The notes beneath the pieces are model-generated. The model made no database searches and was not told the DNA's origin. It worked only from the letters and a program-made list of their open reading frames with translations. The position numbers and the translations under genes are program-made. Source: Raineyella sp. W15-4 (lineage in GTDB: Bacteria; Actinomycetota; Actinomycetes; Propionibacteriales; Propionibacteriaceae). Taken from it: 64,000 nt of DNA. Numbering within the stretch: position 1 is the stretch's first letter; each line of letters starts with the position of its first letter. The stretch covers positions 1,178,001 through 1,242,000 of the forward strand of contig NZ_CP137079.1 in assembly GCF_033170155.1 (NCBI RefSeq), written 5' to 3'. This document shows positions 17,362 through 25,511 of this stretch, piece after piece.

Positions 17362-18168
17362 ATGACCGCCCCGAGCGACCCAGACCGGGCCACGCCACGC
17401 CACCGACCGTTGTCGAAGGCCGCCCGTCTCGACCACATCAGCACGGCCGTCCGCCGTGACGGCTTCGTCAACGTCGACGACCTGGTCGAGTCGCTCGGGG
17501 TGAGCCGGATGACCGTGCACCGCGACCTCGACGAGCTCCAGGCCCTCGGCGCGCTGCGGAAGGTCCGCGGGGGTGCCTCGGCCCAACGGTCGACGCGGTA
17601 CGAGAGCGACCTGCAGTACCGTCTGGCGACGGCGGTCGAGGAGAAGCGGCGGATCGCCGCGGCGGCCGCGGAGCTGGCGAACGACGGTGACGTGGTCATC
17701 GTCGACGACTCCACCTCCGCCCTGCAGTTGGTGCCCCACCTCACCCAGCGGCGTCCGCTGACGGTGATCACGAACTCGATGCCCGTGCTGCAGGCCCTCG
17801 GTGCGCAGACCGAGGTGAGCGTCATCGCCCTCGGCGGGCGGTACGACGTACGTCATGCCGCGTTCCTCGGCCTGCTCTGCGAGAACAATCTGGCGAGCCT
17901 CTACGCCGACGTCCTCTTCGCCTCGACATCCTCGATGCGCGGGCAGGTGCTCTACCACCAGGACCAGGACGTGGTGTCGGTGAAGCGGGCGATGATCCGG
18001 GCGGCCGGGCGCCGGGTGCTGCTGCTGGACCACACCAAGGTCGGTCACGGGGCGCTCTACCGGTTGTGCGATGTCAGCGACTTCACCCATGTCGTGGTGG
18101 ACGACAGGGTGGACGACGAGGTCGTCGGGAGCATCCGGGAGCTGGGTGTCGAGGTCCTGGTCTGCTGA
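17362..18168 (+). CDS. DeoR-family transcriptional regulator
   Basis: 268 residues. An N-terminal helix-turn-helix (about 22-75, with VSRMTVHRDLDEL typical of the family) is joined to a C-terminal sugar-phosphate-sensing domain (about 90-265; DDSTSALQLV and TNSMPVL segments). Members repress sugar operons until the sugar phosphate binds. Location after the kinase and opposite the aldolase implies control of this locus through the palindromes at 15.97 and 16.12 kb. Confidence 0.85.
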   Translation: MTAPSDPDRATPRHRPLSKAARLDHISTAVRRDGFVNVDDLVESLGVSRMTVHRDLDELQALGALRKVRGGASAQRSTRYESDLQYRLATAVEEKRRIAAAAAELANDGDVVIVDDSTSALQLVPHLTQRRPLTVITNSMPVLQALGAQTEVSVIALGGRYDVRHAAFLGLLCENNLASLYADVLFASTSSMRGQVLYHQDQDVVSVKRAMIRAAGRRVLLLDHTKVGHGALYRLCDVSDFTHVVVDDRVDDEVVGSIRELGVEVLVC

Positions 18169-18599
18169 CCCGGTGATCCACGAATCCACACAGACACAAA
18201 TCCACAGCTCTGCGTTTCGCCCGTGCAGATGTGCGTGTCATTCAGCAACTCTGCACGGGCGAAGTGCGCAGGTGTCGGCCTCGGCGATTCGGGTGTCCAT
18301 CAGTGCGCCCCGACACCCGGCAGGGGGCACACGACCCGATCGGGAGCGATGCAGCAAGCCCGTCCTGAGGGACGGGGTGATTGGCCGTTACTTTTGTCGA
18401 CGCGCGCCCCGTGGCCCTCGGCCTTCTCCAGCTGATAGACCCTCTGCTTGGTGATGCCGACACAAGCAGTTTTGGTCCGCGTTCTGCCCCCGCACAGGTG
18501 CTCGTAGTCGGACAGGTTTGCGGGGGCGAAGTGCGGGGGTGCGGATGCCGGCCCCGACGCGGACTCAGCCTCACCCCGGGGCCGCAGCGACCTCGCCGC
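18169..18599. repeat. Gene-free stretch with two degenerate long palindromes
   Basis: Copy 1 has a 14-bp perfect stem (TTCGCCCGTGCAGA at 18216-18229 with its complement at 18250-18263) around a 20-nt loop. Copy 2 has GCCCCCGCA at 18486-18494 and TGCGGGGGC at 18519-18527. Both are flanked by GCGTT on the left and GGGCGAAGTGCG on the right, so they look like diverged members of one dispersed palindromic family. No protein gene is credible here. Confidence 0.6.
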
Positions 18600-19337
18600 T
18601 CACGATGCAAGGCCCTCGCGTGTGGCGACGGCGAGGCCCTCACGGGTGGCGACGGCGAGGCCCTCACGGGTGGCGACGGCGAGCCCCTCACGCTCGGCGA
18701 CGGCGAGGCGTACGGCGGGGGCGATGTCGCCGCTGAGCAGTGCGAGCGCGGGCATCGAGGTGGTCGGGTTCAGCGCGACGTTGCGGCGGACGGCCTTCTT
18801 GGCGTCTGTGCTCAGCGCCGTCAGTACGTCGACGGGGGTGTTCGGGTTGGCGGCGACGCACTGGCGTGTGCGGACGTCGTAGGCGGCGAGCACGGTCAGG
18901 GTCTCACTGTCCGTTGCCGGGTCGGCTGCCGCGGTCTCGCGTTGCTGTGGTGACCAGGCCGACACCTCCGCGTACGCGGGCAGGTGCCGGACGGCGAGCT
19001 GCCGCTCGGCGGCGGCGGAGACCGTGCCGTCGGCGTCCTGGCACAGGGTCCGCAGCACGTGCGCGGTGGTCGCCGGGTTGTAGGCGACCGCGCGCCGCAC
19101 CCTCGCCTCCTCATGCGTGGCGAGGTCTTTCAGGACATGCTTCGGGCAGGAGGGGTTGTGCGCCATCTTCGGGTTGGTCGACGGATGCCTGCGCGCGAGG
19201 ATCGTCAGGGCCTCAGTGGACGTCGCGGGGTCGGCGGCGGTCGCAGCGAGCCGCTGGCTGCGCCGCTTCTCGGCCCTCACCTCGTGACGGTGACGCTGCT
19301 GTGACGTGATGCTGTCGTGAAGATCCATGTCCATCAT
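18600..19337 (-). CDS. Leucine-rich-repeat-variant (LRV-like) protein
   Basis: About 245 residues from ATG 19337; ATGs at 19334 and 19328 are alternatives and none has a strong ribosome site. The body consists of roughly 24-residue helical repeats with the pattern R-x-x-VA-x-NP-x-T-x3-VL-x-x-L, as in LRV proteins that form curved superhelices and bind partners. The C-terminus ends in four near-identical octapeptides (REGLAVAT) encoded by 24-bp tandem repeats. It lies downstream of the lanthipeptide precursor on the same strand; any functional link is unproven. Confidence 0.6.
   Translation of the reverse strand: MMDMDLHDSITSQQRHRHEVRAEKRRSQRLAATAADPATSTEALTILARRHPSTNPKMAHNPSCPKHVLKDLATHEEARVRRAVAYNPATTAHVLRTLCQDADGTVSAAAERQLAVRHLPAYAEVSAWSPQQRETAAADPATDSETLTVLAAYDVRTRQCVAANPNTPVDVLTALSTDAKKAVRRNVALNPTTSMPALALLSGDIAPAVRLAVAEREGLAVATREGLAVATREGLAVATREGLAS
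18611..18706. repeat. Four 24-bp tandem repeats
   Basis: Units start at 18611, 18635, 18659 and 18683. The middle two are identical, the outer two carry a few changes. They encode the repeated REGLAVAT tail of the LRV-like protein and are likely to vary in number between strains. Confidence 0.8.
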
Positions 19338-19377
19338 CTGCGGGGGAAAGCGGGTCGGCGTGCCGGACCGGGCCGGC

Positions 19378-19412
19378 GTGCCGCGGTCCCCCGGGGGCGG
19401 CGACCGCGGCAC
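19378..19412 (-). terminator. Hairpin after the lanthipeptide precursor gene
   Basis: GTGCCGCGGTC at 19378-19388 and its perfect complement at 19402-19412 enclose a C/G-rich loop. It begins 15 bp after the precursor stop codon, so it probably ends or attenuates the lanKC-lanA message before the LRV-like gene. Confidence 0.65.
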
Positions 19413-19426
19413 GGATCGGGGAGGAC

Positions 19427-19552
19427 TCAGCACACAGCAGATCCAGTGGATAGGCAGAGGGACGGGCTGAAGGTGCTGAATGAGGGGATAGCGACGGTCC
19501 TGTCGGCAGGAACTTCGAGTTTCTGCAGGTCAAGCAGGAAGCGATCGGGCAT
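19427..19552 (-). CDS. Class III lanthipeptide precursor (labyrinthopeptin-like)
   Basis: 41 residues. The ATG at 19552 starts four bases after the LanKC stop and has a strong GGGAGGTGA ribosome site, so the two genes are coupled. The leader contains LLDLQKLE (residues 6-13), the helical motif class III synthetases recognise. The core has two consecutive labionin-type motifs: STFSPSLC (Ser26, Ser29, Cys33; S-x2-S-x3-C) and STGSAVC (Ser35, Ser38, Cys41; S-x2-S-x2-C), ending at the final Cys. The layout closely parallels the labyrinthopeptins, including an STGS second ring, but lacks their extra disulfide cysteines. Product structure and bioactivity are inferred only. Confidence 0.88.
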   Translation of the reverse strand: MPDRFLLDLQKLEVPADRTVAIPSFSTFSPSLCLSTGSAVC

Positions 19553-19555
19553 GGT

Positions 19556-22225
19556 TCACCTCCCTCCGAGTGAGTGGGCGCAGGAGTCGGCGGAGGCAGT
19601 GACCGTGGCGGTCGGCAGCAGGAGCGGCAGCGTCTCCTGCGCCGGATAGTCCGAAGCGTGGGCGAGCAGACCGTAGGCGTCCAACGCCAGCAGCACCCCA
19701 GCCGATCCGGTGGCGAGGTCGCAGGACAGGCGCAGCAGCCCGTCGCCTGCGAAGCCGATCCCAGCAGCATGGCGGACGGCGTGAAGTTTCAGGGCCTGGG
19801 CATGGGCATCGAGAGCGGCTCGCGATACGGCGGTCGCCAGGCCCTGACGTGCGAGGGTGAGGTGGAGCAGCATCAGCCCGCTGCGTCCGGTGAACAGCCC
19901 TGATTGCACCGTGAAGGGTGCGCTGGCGGCGCGCGAGATGCCGTCGAGCGCGGTGGCGTACTTCTCCGATGGCGCCAGATGCAGAAGCAGTTGGGCAAGC
20001 ACGATCCCGATCCCGGCCGATCCCGATGCGAGGTAAGGCATGAGCCGCCATCCCTCGTCCACCTGCAGTGAGCCGTCGTCTGCGGTGCGACAGTGGAGGA
20101 GGTCGTCGTCAAGTGCGTCCATCGCGAGGCGCAGATACTCGCTCTCCCGGGTGCGCTCGAAGAGCCGCAGCGCGAACAGGGCAGTTCCCGACGCGCCCCA
20201 CATCAGCCCGGCGCCCCGCGATGTCACCGGGGTGTGCTCCGTGAGCTTGGGGAGCATGGCGCGCCTCTGCCGCAGGGTGTGCGCGATCCGGGCGGCGTCC
20301 TCGAGCAGGCCAGGATCGCGATTCGCCTCGGAGAGGAAGAGCAGACCGACTCCGGGCAGACCGGCGTACAGGTCATTTCCCAGCTCATCGTGCGTGGTGC
20401 CGCGCAGTCGGTGCAGGATGGCGTCTGCCAGGTGGTGCTCGCCACTGCGGCGATGCACCCAGGCGGCACCGGCGAGCCCGTCGTAGAGACCCAGGTTGGT
20501 GTCCGCGGCTGCAAGTGCGGCCTCCGTGGCGTGCCGAAACCAACTCAGCGCAAGCGGGTTCACATCGAGCGAGGCTTCCCGCATCGCGTGGATCACTCCG
20601 CCCGCACCGTGGGCAAGACCGATGCCGTTCTCGTCGAACTGCGTGGGGTCGCCGGGCCACAGCCGGTCGGAGCGGGAGAAGTCCGGCGCCGCGGCATCGA
20701 GCGACCTGCCGATCATCACCGCGATCTCGGAGATCCCAGCCTCCGAGTCGACATCCCAGGCCCGTAGCGCCGTCTGGGCGGCTCGGCCGAGCTGTGACGG
20801 CGGTCGCAACGACTGAGGCGTCGGGTCGATGACAGTACGGATGCCCTCTGCCCAGCTCTCGGGCAGCTCGTAGAGCCGGCGGGCGTGGTCGAGCAGGTCG
20901 TCGATCTTCTCGCGATCGAGCGCCACGAGCGGCGTCAGCGGACAGAACATGGCGAGCTCGATGCACGCGAGGGCGTACAGGTCGGCAGCGGCGCCACCAC
21001 GGCCGTCCGGTGGCACGAAGCCGGGCGCACCCATCTGCATGGGGGTGTCGTCGCGCACGGGTGTGCTGAACTCCAGGTCGACCAGCACCGCGCGGCTGTC
21101 CGGGGTGATCATCACGTTGCCCGGATGGAGATCGCCGTGCGTGAAACCCGCCGCGTGCAGCCTGGTGAGTGCGACACGCACCTGGTCGCAGATCGCGACC
21201 GCCCAGTCGCGGTACGCGACGAAGTCTCTGGGGCGCGAGTCGGATCTGATCTGCGGGGAACGCCGGATCAGCTCGCTGTGGAGAGTGACGTCTCCGAGGT
21301 GCTCCAGCACGAGGAAGACGTGATCTCCGACCTGCGCCAGCTCCCGCACGGGGACGATGCCGGGGCCTGCGGCGTCCGTGAGCCGCGCATGTTCGTCGCG
21401 TACCCGCTGGGCCGCATCGCGACCGTCCGGGCTGTATCCGATGAACGGACGCCCTTCCTTCAGCACGACTGGCGCGCCCTGCCGATCGGTGCCGAGATAC
21501 GTGCCGCCGGCATTGGAGAAGGCCAGAGCACTCTGCACCGTGTACGGGAAGTCTGCCGGCGCGGCGCCATCCCCGAGGCTGTCCCATTGCTGCTGCAGAA
21601 AGTCCGGAACCGTCACCCAGGCCGGCGGCGCGAAGTACGGCGTCCGGCGATCCTCGACCAGGGTGCCGTCGGGTGCCAGGAGGGCGTACCTCCGATGCCC
21701 GGCCTCGCTGCGCAGACGCGCCTGGCTGAAGGCGCCATAGCGTACGAAGGCCGGACCGCGGTGCCAACGCAGGTCGGAAAGGATGTGCGGCGATGGCAGG
21801 TGACCCAGGGCCGTGTCGAGGTCGGTCAGTGCGGCGTGCAGGCCCTGCTCATCGGTGGGGTAGATGGTGACGAGCTTCGCCGAGCTCCCGCGATCGGCGT
21901 CCTTGCTGAGTTGCGCGGCGACGGTGGCGTGATCGACCAGATGCTTGAACGCCAGCCCGTGCGCGTGGCAGTACCGGGCGGCGACGTCGACGACCTGCGC
22001 TGCATGGTCGGGAGTCGCCGACAGGTGGATCTTCCAGCCCTGGTCGGGCAGGGTGATCCCTGGGGGATGCAGGTGAGCCCAGGTGCCGTCCTCGACGCGA
22101 AGCCAGCCGTCCCAGTCCAGAGCGGCATCGACCGTCAGAGGCCGCTTCCGCTGCCCTCGGCGCCGGGACGGATGATCGTAGAACGTCGGATCGACTGCCG
22201 CGAAGCGGTACAACTGACCATCCAT
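19556..22225 (-). CDS. Class III lanthipeptide synthetase LanKC
   Basis: 889 residues from ATG 22225, five bases after GGAGG; the frame is open 16 codons further but without a ribosome site. It has the three-domain class III plan: an N-terminal phospho-Ser/Thr lyase (about 1-215), a Ser/Thr kinase (about 225-480; VVLKEGRP with Lys256, HGDLHPGN with Asp365, VDLE with Asp383), and a LanC-like cyclase (about 530-889). The cyclase shows Gly-rich repeats (GLAHGAGG, ASGSAGIG) but no Cys/Cys/His zinc site, as expected for class III. It should phosphorylate precursor serines, eliminate phosphate and form labionin or lanthionine rings. Confidence 0.92.
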   Translation of the reverse strand: MDGQLYRFAAVDPTFYDHPSRRRGQRKRPLTVDAALDWDGWLRVEDGTWAHLHPPGITLPDQGWKIHLSATPDHAAQVVDVAARYCHAHGLAFKHLVDHATVAAQLSKDADRGSSAKLVTIYPTDEQGLHAALTDLDTALGHLPSPHILSDLRWHRGPAFVRYGAFSQARLRSEAGHRRYALLAPDGTLVEDRRTPYFAPPAWVTVPDFLQQQWDSLGDGAAPADFPYTVQSALAFSNAGGTYLGTDRQGAPVVLKEGRPFIGYSPDGRDAAQRVRDEHARLTDAAGPGIVPVRELAQVGDHVFLVLEHLGDVTLHSELIRRSPQIRSDSRPRDFVAYRDWAVAICDQVRVALTRLHAAGFTHGDLHPGNVMITPDSRAVLVDLEFSTPVRDDTPMQMGAPGFVPPDGRGGAAADLYALACIELAMFCPLTPLVALDREKIDDLLDHARRLYELPESWAEGIRTVIDPTPQSLRPPSQLGRAAQTALRAWDVDSEAGISEIAVMIGRSLDAAAPDFSRSDRLWPGDPTQFDENGIGLAHGAGGVIHAMREASLDVNPLALSWFRHATEAALAAADTNLGLYDGLAGAAWVHRRSGEHHLADAILHRLRGTTHDELGNDLYAGLPGVGLLFLSEANRDPGLLEDAARIAHTLRQRRAMLPKLTEHTPVTSRGAGLMWGASGTALFALRLFERTRESEYLRLAMDALDDDLLHCRTADDGSLQVDEGWRLMPYLASGSAGIGIVLAQLLLHLAPSEKYATALDGISRAASAPFTVQSGLFTGRSGLMLLHLTLARQGLATAVSRAALDAHAQALKLHAVRHAAGIGFAGDGLLRLSCDLATGSAGVLLALDAYGLLAHASDYPAQETLPLLLPTATVTASADSCAHSLGGR

Positions 22226-22357
22226 CGGATCCTCCGGTCCGGTCACTCGGTGCGGTCTGACCTCCGCGCGCACGGTCGGGACTCACTCGAGCCTCAGCCG
22301 AGGACAGCGTTGCCCGGAGACGGCCCCATTCTGTGCGGACCAGGCCCGGCGGCTCCA

Positions 22358-22396
22358 GTGCCGATCGGATGCATTGTCCTGGTGCCGATCGGCACC
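22358..22396. promoter_or_regulatory. Two palindromic operators upstream of lanKC
   Basis: GTGCCGATCGGATG at 22358-22371 and the perfect 16-bp palindrome GGTGCCGATCGGCACC at 22381-22396 lie between the response-regulator stop and the lanKC start. The same GTGCCGNTCGGC core recurs in the sensor-kinase/TetR intergenic region, which points to one shared repressor, most simply the TetR-family protein. Confidence 0.65.
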
Positions 22397-22435
22397 TCGT
22401 CGAGCCGGCAAGCGGAGGAGACGCCCGCTGTCGGA

Positions 22436-23104
22436 TCAGTCCAGCAGCCCCTCGCTGGTCGCCCATGCCGCAAGCTCCGCGCGGGAGGCGAGGCCATACT
22501 TGGCGAGCAATCGCTCGACCGCGCTTTTGACTCCGCCGTGCGACATCGTCAACTCCTTGGCGATTTCGCGATTGGTCTTGCCCTGCGCCAGCGCACGCAC
22601 GATCAGCTTCTCGCGCGCGTTGAGCGGATTGGGGTCATGGCTATCGTGGCCGCCCCGCCGTCGATAGTCTGCGAGCAGCCCGGGCAGCACCCGCTCATTG
22701 ATCACCGAGTTGCCTGCCGCCGCGGCTCGCACTGCGCGGGCAAGGTCAGGTGGGTCGATGTCTTTCAGCAGATAGCTCGTCGCGCCGGCGTCGATGGCGT
22801 CGTGCACGTCGCGGTCACCCTCGAAGGTGGTGAGCACCACGACGGCCGCTCCGCTGTCCCCGGCGACGATCTGTCGGGTCGCGGTGATCCCGTCGCCGTC
22901 AGGCATCCGCAGATCCATCAGCACGACGTCGGGGTGCAATTCCGCCGTTGCGGCGACGGCCAGCGGTCCCGACGATGCTTCGCCGGTGACCTCGATGTCT
23001 GCGTACGGCGCCAAACTTACCCGAAGACCGTTCCGGATCACTGTGTAGTCATCGACGACGAGCACACGAATGTGCTCGTCATGTCGCTCACGTGCTTTCA
23101 TCAT
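22436..23104 (-). CDS. NarL/LuxR-type response regulator
   Basis: 222 residues from ATG 23104, which overlaps the kinase stop as ATGA. The receiver domain (about 12-130) shows the DD pair in LVVDDYTVIRNG, the phospho-acceptor Asp in VLMDLRMPDGDG and the Lys in YLLKDID. A LuxR-type helix-turn-helix (about 155-215) carries LNAREKLIVRALAQGKTNREIA. It should be phosphorylated by the adjacent kinase and control the lanthipeptide operon that follows. Confidence 0.92.
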   Translation of the reverse strand: MMKARERHDEHIRVLVVDDYTVIRNGLRVSLAPYADIEVTGEASSGPLAVAATAELHPDVVLMDLRMPDGDGITATRQIVAGDSGAAVVVLTTFEGDRDVHDAIDAGATSYLLKDIDPPDLARAVRAAAAGNSVINERVLPGLLADYRRRGGHDSHDPNPLNAREKLIVRALAQGKTNREIAKELTMSHGGVKSAVERLLAKYGLASRAELAAWATSEGLLD

Positions 23105-24372
23105 GCCTTCCCGAGAACAGGTTCCTGTGCTTCCAGGGGCAACAGTGCACGGGTCTCCCATCCGCCACCGGCGCGTGGCGCGCTGATGAGAGTTCCGCCG
23201 AGAAGCTCGGCCCGTTCACGCATGCCGATCAGCCCATAGCCGGGTCGCGTCGGGCCGGACGGATTTGCGTCAGGAGCCCTGCTCTCTTCATTCGACACCC
23301 GGATTTCCAGCCCTTGCGTACCACGCCTGACGGTGACCGTGACACGCGCGTCAGGGGCATGGGTCCGCGCATTACCCAGTGACTCCTGCACAATCCGGTA
23401 ACACGCCAGCGCCGTACTGTACGTCACGTCCGTCACTTCGTCGTCAATGTGAAGGCAGACGATCTGACCGCCGGCCGCCGCCGCTGCCGTCAGCTGCGCG
23501 AGGCCCTCACGCAGGGTGATCCCCGGCATCAGGGCATGCCCGCGACGGGAATCGTCGTCCGTCTGGCGCAGGAGCTTGATCGTCTCGCGGGTGCTCTTGA
23601 GGGCGCTCTCACCCTCATCTCGCACCGTGCGGAGGGCATCACGGAGGACGGAGACATCATTCGTCTGCAGGTTCAGCGTTCCCTTGCTGTGGAGCACGAT
23701 GCTGCCCAGATGGCGCGCGAGAGTGTCGTGGATCTCGCGTGCGATCCGCGTGCGCTCGGCATTGATCGCAGACTTCCGGATCTCCGCGGAAGCCAGACGA
23801 AGAGCATCGGCTCTTTCTGCCTCCAGTGCCGCTCGTTTGCGCTGATTGGCGTAAAGGAGGCCGGCGAGGATGGCAAAGACGTACGGTGGGATCACGCGAA
23901 GAATTATCGAAATGATTGCGAAGATGGTTACGCCGGCGGCCGAGGTCCCGATAACCAGGTAGATCCCGAGATCGATAGCAACCGCGAGGGCGACCGAGGA
24001 CACCCATTTTCGTTGTCTGCTGAGCGCCACCAATATCACCAGGGAGAGTGGGAGCGCCGGACTCAGCATGAGCATGCGATCAACGATGAGCAACACTCCG
24101 CCCTGGAACAGGGCAAAGGTGACCCAGAAAACGGTCAGCGGCGCGACGGTCGCCCAGCAGATGACGGCTGCCTGCAACGTCAGTGCTGCCAGTGCGCCCC
24201 ACACCACCATCGGCGCGAGTTGTGGACCGAGCGCGTGCGGGAAGAAGAACTTTGTGGCGACCGCGACGCCGAGCAGGAAATAGCCGGCACCGACGACCCA
24301 GCAGAGGATCGCCCAGAGCCAATCGGGGAGGATCAGGCGGGGACGGTCCGGGTGGGTGGGCACCGAAGTCAC
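23101..24372 (-). CDS. HisKA_3-type sensor histidine kinase
   Basis: 423 residues. Five to six membrane helices (about 15-180) lack a large extracellular domain, followed by a HisKA_3 dimerisation helix with the phospho-acceptor His in TRIAREIHDTLARHLG and an ATPase domain with NARTHAP and GYGLIGMRERAELLGG. Such intramembrane sensors often answer cell-envelope peptides. Translationally coupled to the response regulator and placed upstream of lanKC, it may sense the lanthipeptide or envelope stress. Confidence 0.9.
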   Translation of the reverse strand: MTSVPTHPDRPRLILPDWLWAILCWVVGAGYFLLGVAVATKFFFPHALGPQLAPMVVWGALAALTLQAAVICWATVAPLTVFWVTFALFQGGVLLIVDRMLMLSPALPLSLVILVALSRQRKWVSSVALAVAIDLGIYLVIGTSAAGVTIFAIISIILRVIPPYVFAILAGLLYANQRKRAALEAERADALRLASAEIRKSAINAERTRIAREIHDTLARHLGSIVLHSKGTLNLQTNDVSVLRDALRTVRDEGESALKSTRETIKLLRQTDDDSRRGHALMPGITLREGLAQLTAAAAAGGQIVCLHIDDEVTDVTYSTALACYRIVQESLGNARTHAPDARVTVTVRRGTQGLEIRVSNEESRAPDANPSGPTRPGYGLIGMRERAELLGGTLISAPRAGGGWETRALLPLEAQEPVLGKA

Positions 24373-24477
24373 CGTCGACTTGTATCACCTTCCGGTGTAC
24401 GGCCGGTGTACGGCGAGAGCGCCGGTATCACGGTGACCTCTGTGTGCAGCGAGTCCTCCCTGTGGTGATCGCCCGTG

Positions 24478-24532
24478 GTGCCGTTCGGCTCAGGGGGGTG
24501 CCGTTCGGCTCAGGATGATGCCGGTCGGCATC
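24478..24532. promoter_or_regulatory. Three palindromic operators in the kinase/TetR intergenic region
   Basis: Two direct copies of GTGCCGTTCGGCTCAGG (24478-24494 and 24498-24514) are followed by GATGCCGGTCGGCATC (24517-24532). They cover the divergent promoters and match the operators before lanKC. A TATCAT element at 24533-24538 sits seven bases before the likely GTG start, so repressor bound here would block a leaderless tetR message. Confidence 0.65.
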
Positions 24533-24544
24533 TATCATGGCCGG

Positions 24545-25141
24545 GTGCAGACCCCGGCTCCCGCCCGTCCGACGCGAACCCGTGCCCGGGACCCGAGGGT
24601 CCGAGAGGCTCTGCTGGATGCGGCCGCAGGGGAGTTCTGGCGACACGGCCTCGCGGGAACCCGCATCCAGGACATTCTCGAGCACACCACGGCGTCGCGG
24701 ACGAGCCTGTACGTGAACTTCGCCGAAGGCAAGGAAGACATCGCTCAGGCGCTCGTCGCTGAACGCCGGTGGCAGGCGCTCGTCGAGCAGCACGCGCTCG
24801 GCACCGGGCGGGGACTGGACCTGCTGGAATCGTTCCTCACCGCGATCGCGGAGCGGGTGGAGAGCGACCCGTGCGCTCGCGCTCTCGTGCGCGTCGCCCA
24901 CGAGTTGCCCGATCCGGAAGGCGATTCCGGGCTGCGCGCGTGGCGCAGCCGCATCGCCGAACTGTTGGAACAGGCGAGCCTTGATGGCTCGGCCGCCGGA
25001 CTGGTCGCCCGCGACGACGTGGCGGACGGTCTGATGGTCCTGCTGCAGGGCGCGATCCTCGCTGTCGAGTCGTCTCTGTCGGTGCTGGAACGGGTCCGGT
25101 TGCTCTGGCTGATGGTGCGACCGGGCCTGGTCAGTCGCTGA
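24545..25141 (+). CDS. TetR-family regulator of the lanthipeptide locus
   Basis: 198 residues from GTG 24545, chosen because the ATG at 24515 lies among the operators and a -10-like TATCAT precedes the GTG (leaderless start). The N-terminal helix-turn-helix (about residues 15-65) reads LLDAAAGEFWRHG and ILEHTTASRTSLYVNF. The pattern resembles gamma-butyrolactone receptor-like repressors (ArpA/ScbR group), an uncertain hint that a small signal releases it. It likely represses itself, the two-component genes and lanKC through the repeated palindromes. Confidence 0.8.
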   Translation: MQTPAPARPTRTRARDPRVREALLDAAAGEFWRHGLAGTRIQDILEHTTASRTSLYVNFAEGKEDIAQALVAERRWQALVEQHALGTGRGLDLLESFLTAIAERVESDPCARALVRVAHELPDPEGDSGLRAWRSRIAELLEQASLDGSAAGLVARDDVADGLMVLLQGAILAVESSLSVLERVRLLWLMVRPGLVSR

Positions 25142-25511
25142 CTGCCCTCTTCGCAAACGAAAAAGATCGAATTCCGCTGGCCTTCGAGCGGGAGCATCTT
25201 CCCGTTCACTAGCGAATTTTCACGTCTGCCCATCCCGCGTTCACCAGGCGTTCACTCAAAGAACAGACGAAATAGTTTGCGACGTTGGCGCTGATCCGAG
25301 CATGATGGCCATGTCGCTGTGCGGGCCAGCCTGCACAGCGGAGGCATTACGGCTCGCCCCGGTGGAGCAGTCCGGGGGCGGGTGTCCTGGTCAGGAGTGT
25401 GCGGAGCACACCATGGCCTCACGGACAGGCGCGGAACCAGGTCTACCTGTGGCGCGAGAAGCCCGGTCAGGCAACCCCTGACCTCGGTCGTCGATCGCGC
25501 AAGGAGCCCTG
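25142..25511 (+). promoter_or_regulatory. Gene-free promoter region with PHO boxes before pstC
   Basis: GTTCACC at 25239-25245 and GTTCACT at 25250-25256 form a direct repeat with the 11-bp period of actinobacterial PhoP sites; a further GTTCACT lies at 25204-25210. The 250-bp leader after them shows no ORF. PhoP-dependent induction at low phosphate is the natural reading for the following cluster. Confidence 0.7.

Noticed and set aside
20885-23239. 784-codon plus-strand ORF opposite lanKC and the response regulator
   Set aside because: Both minus-strand genes have full catalytic motifs; the plus translation has none and no ribosome site.
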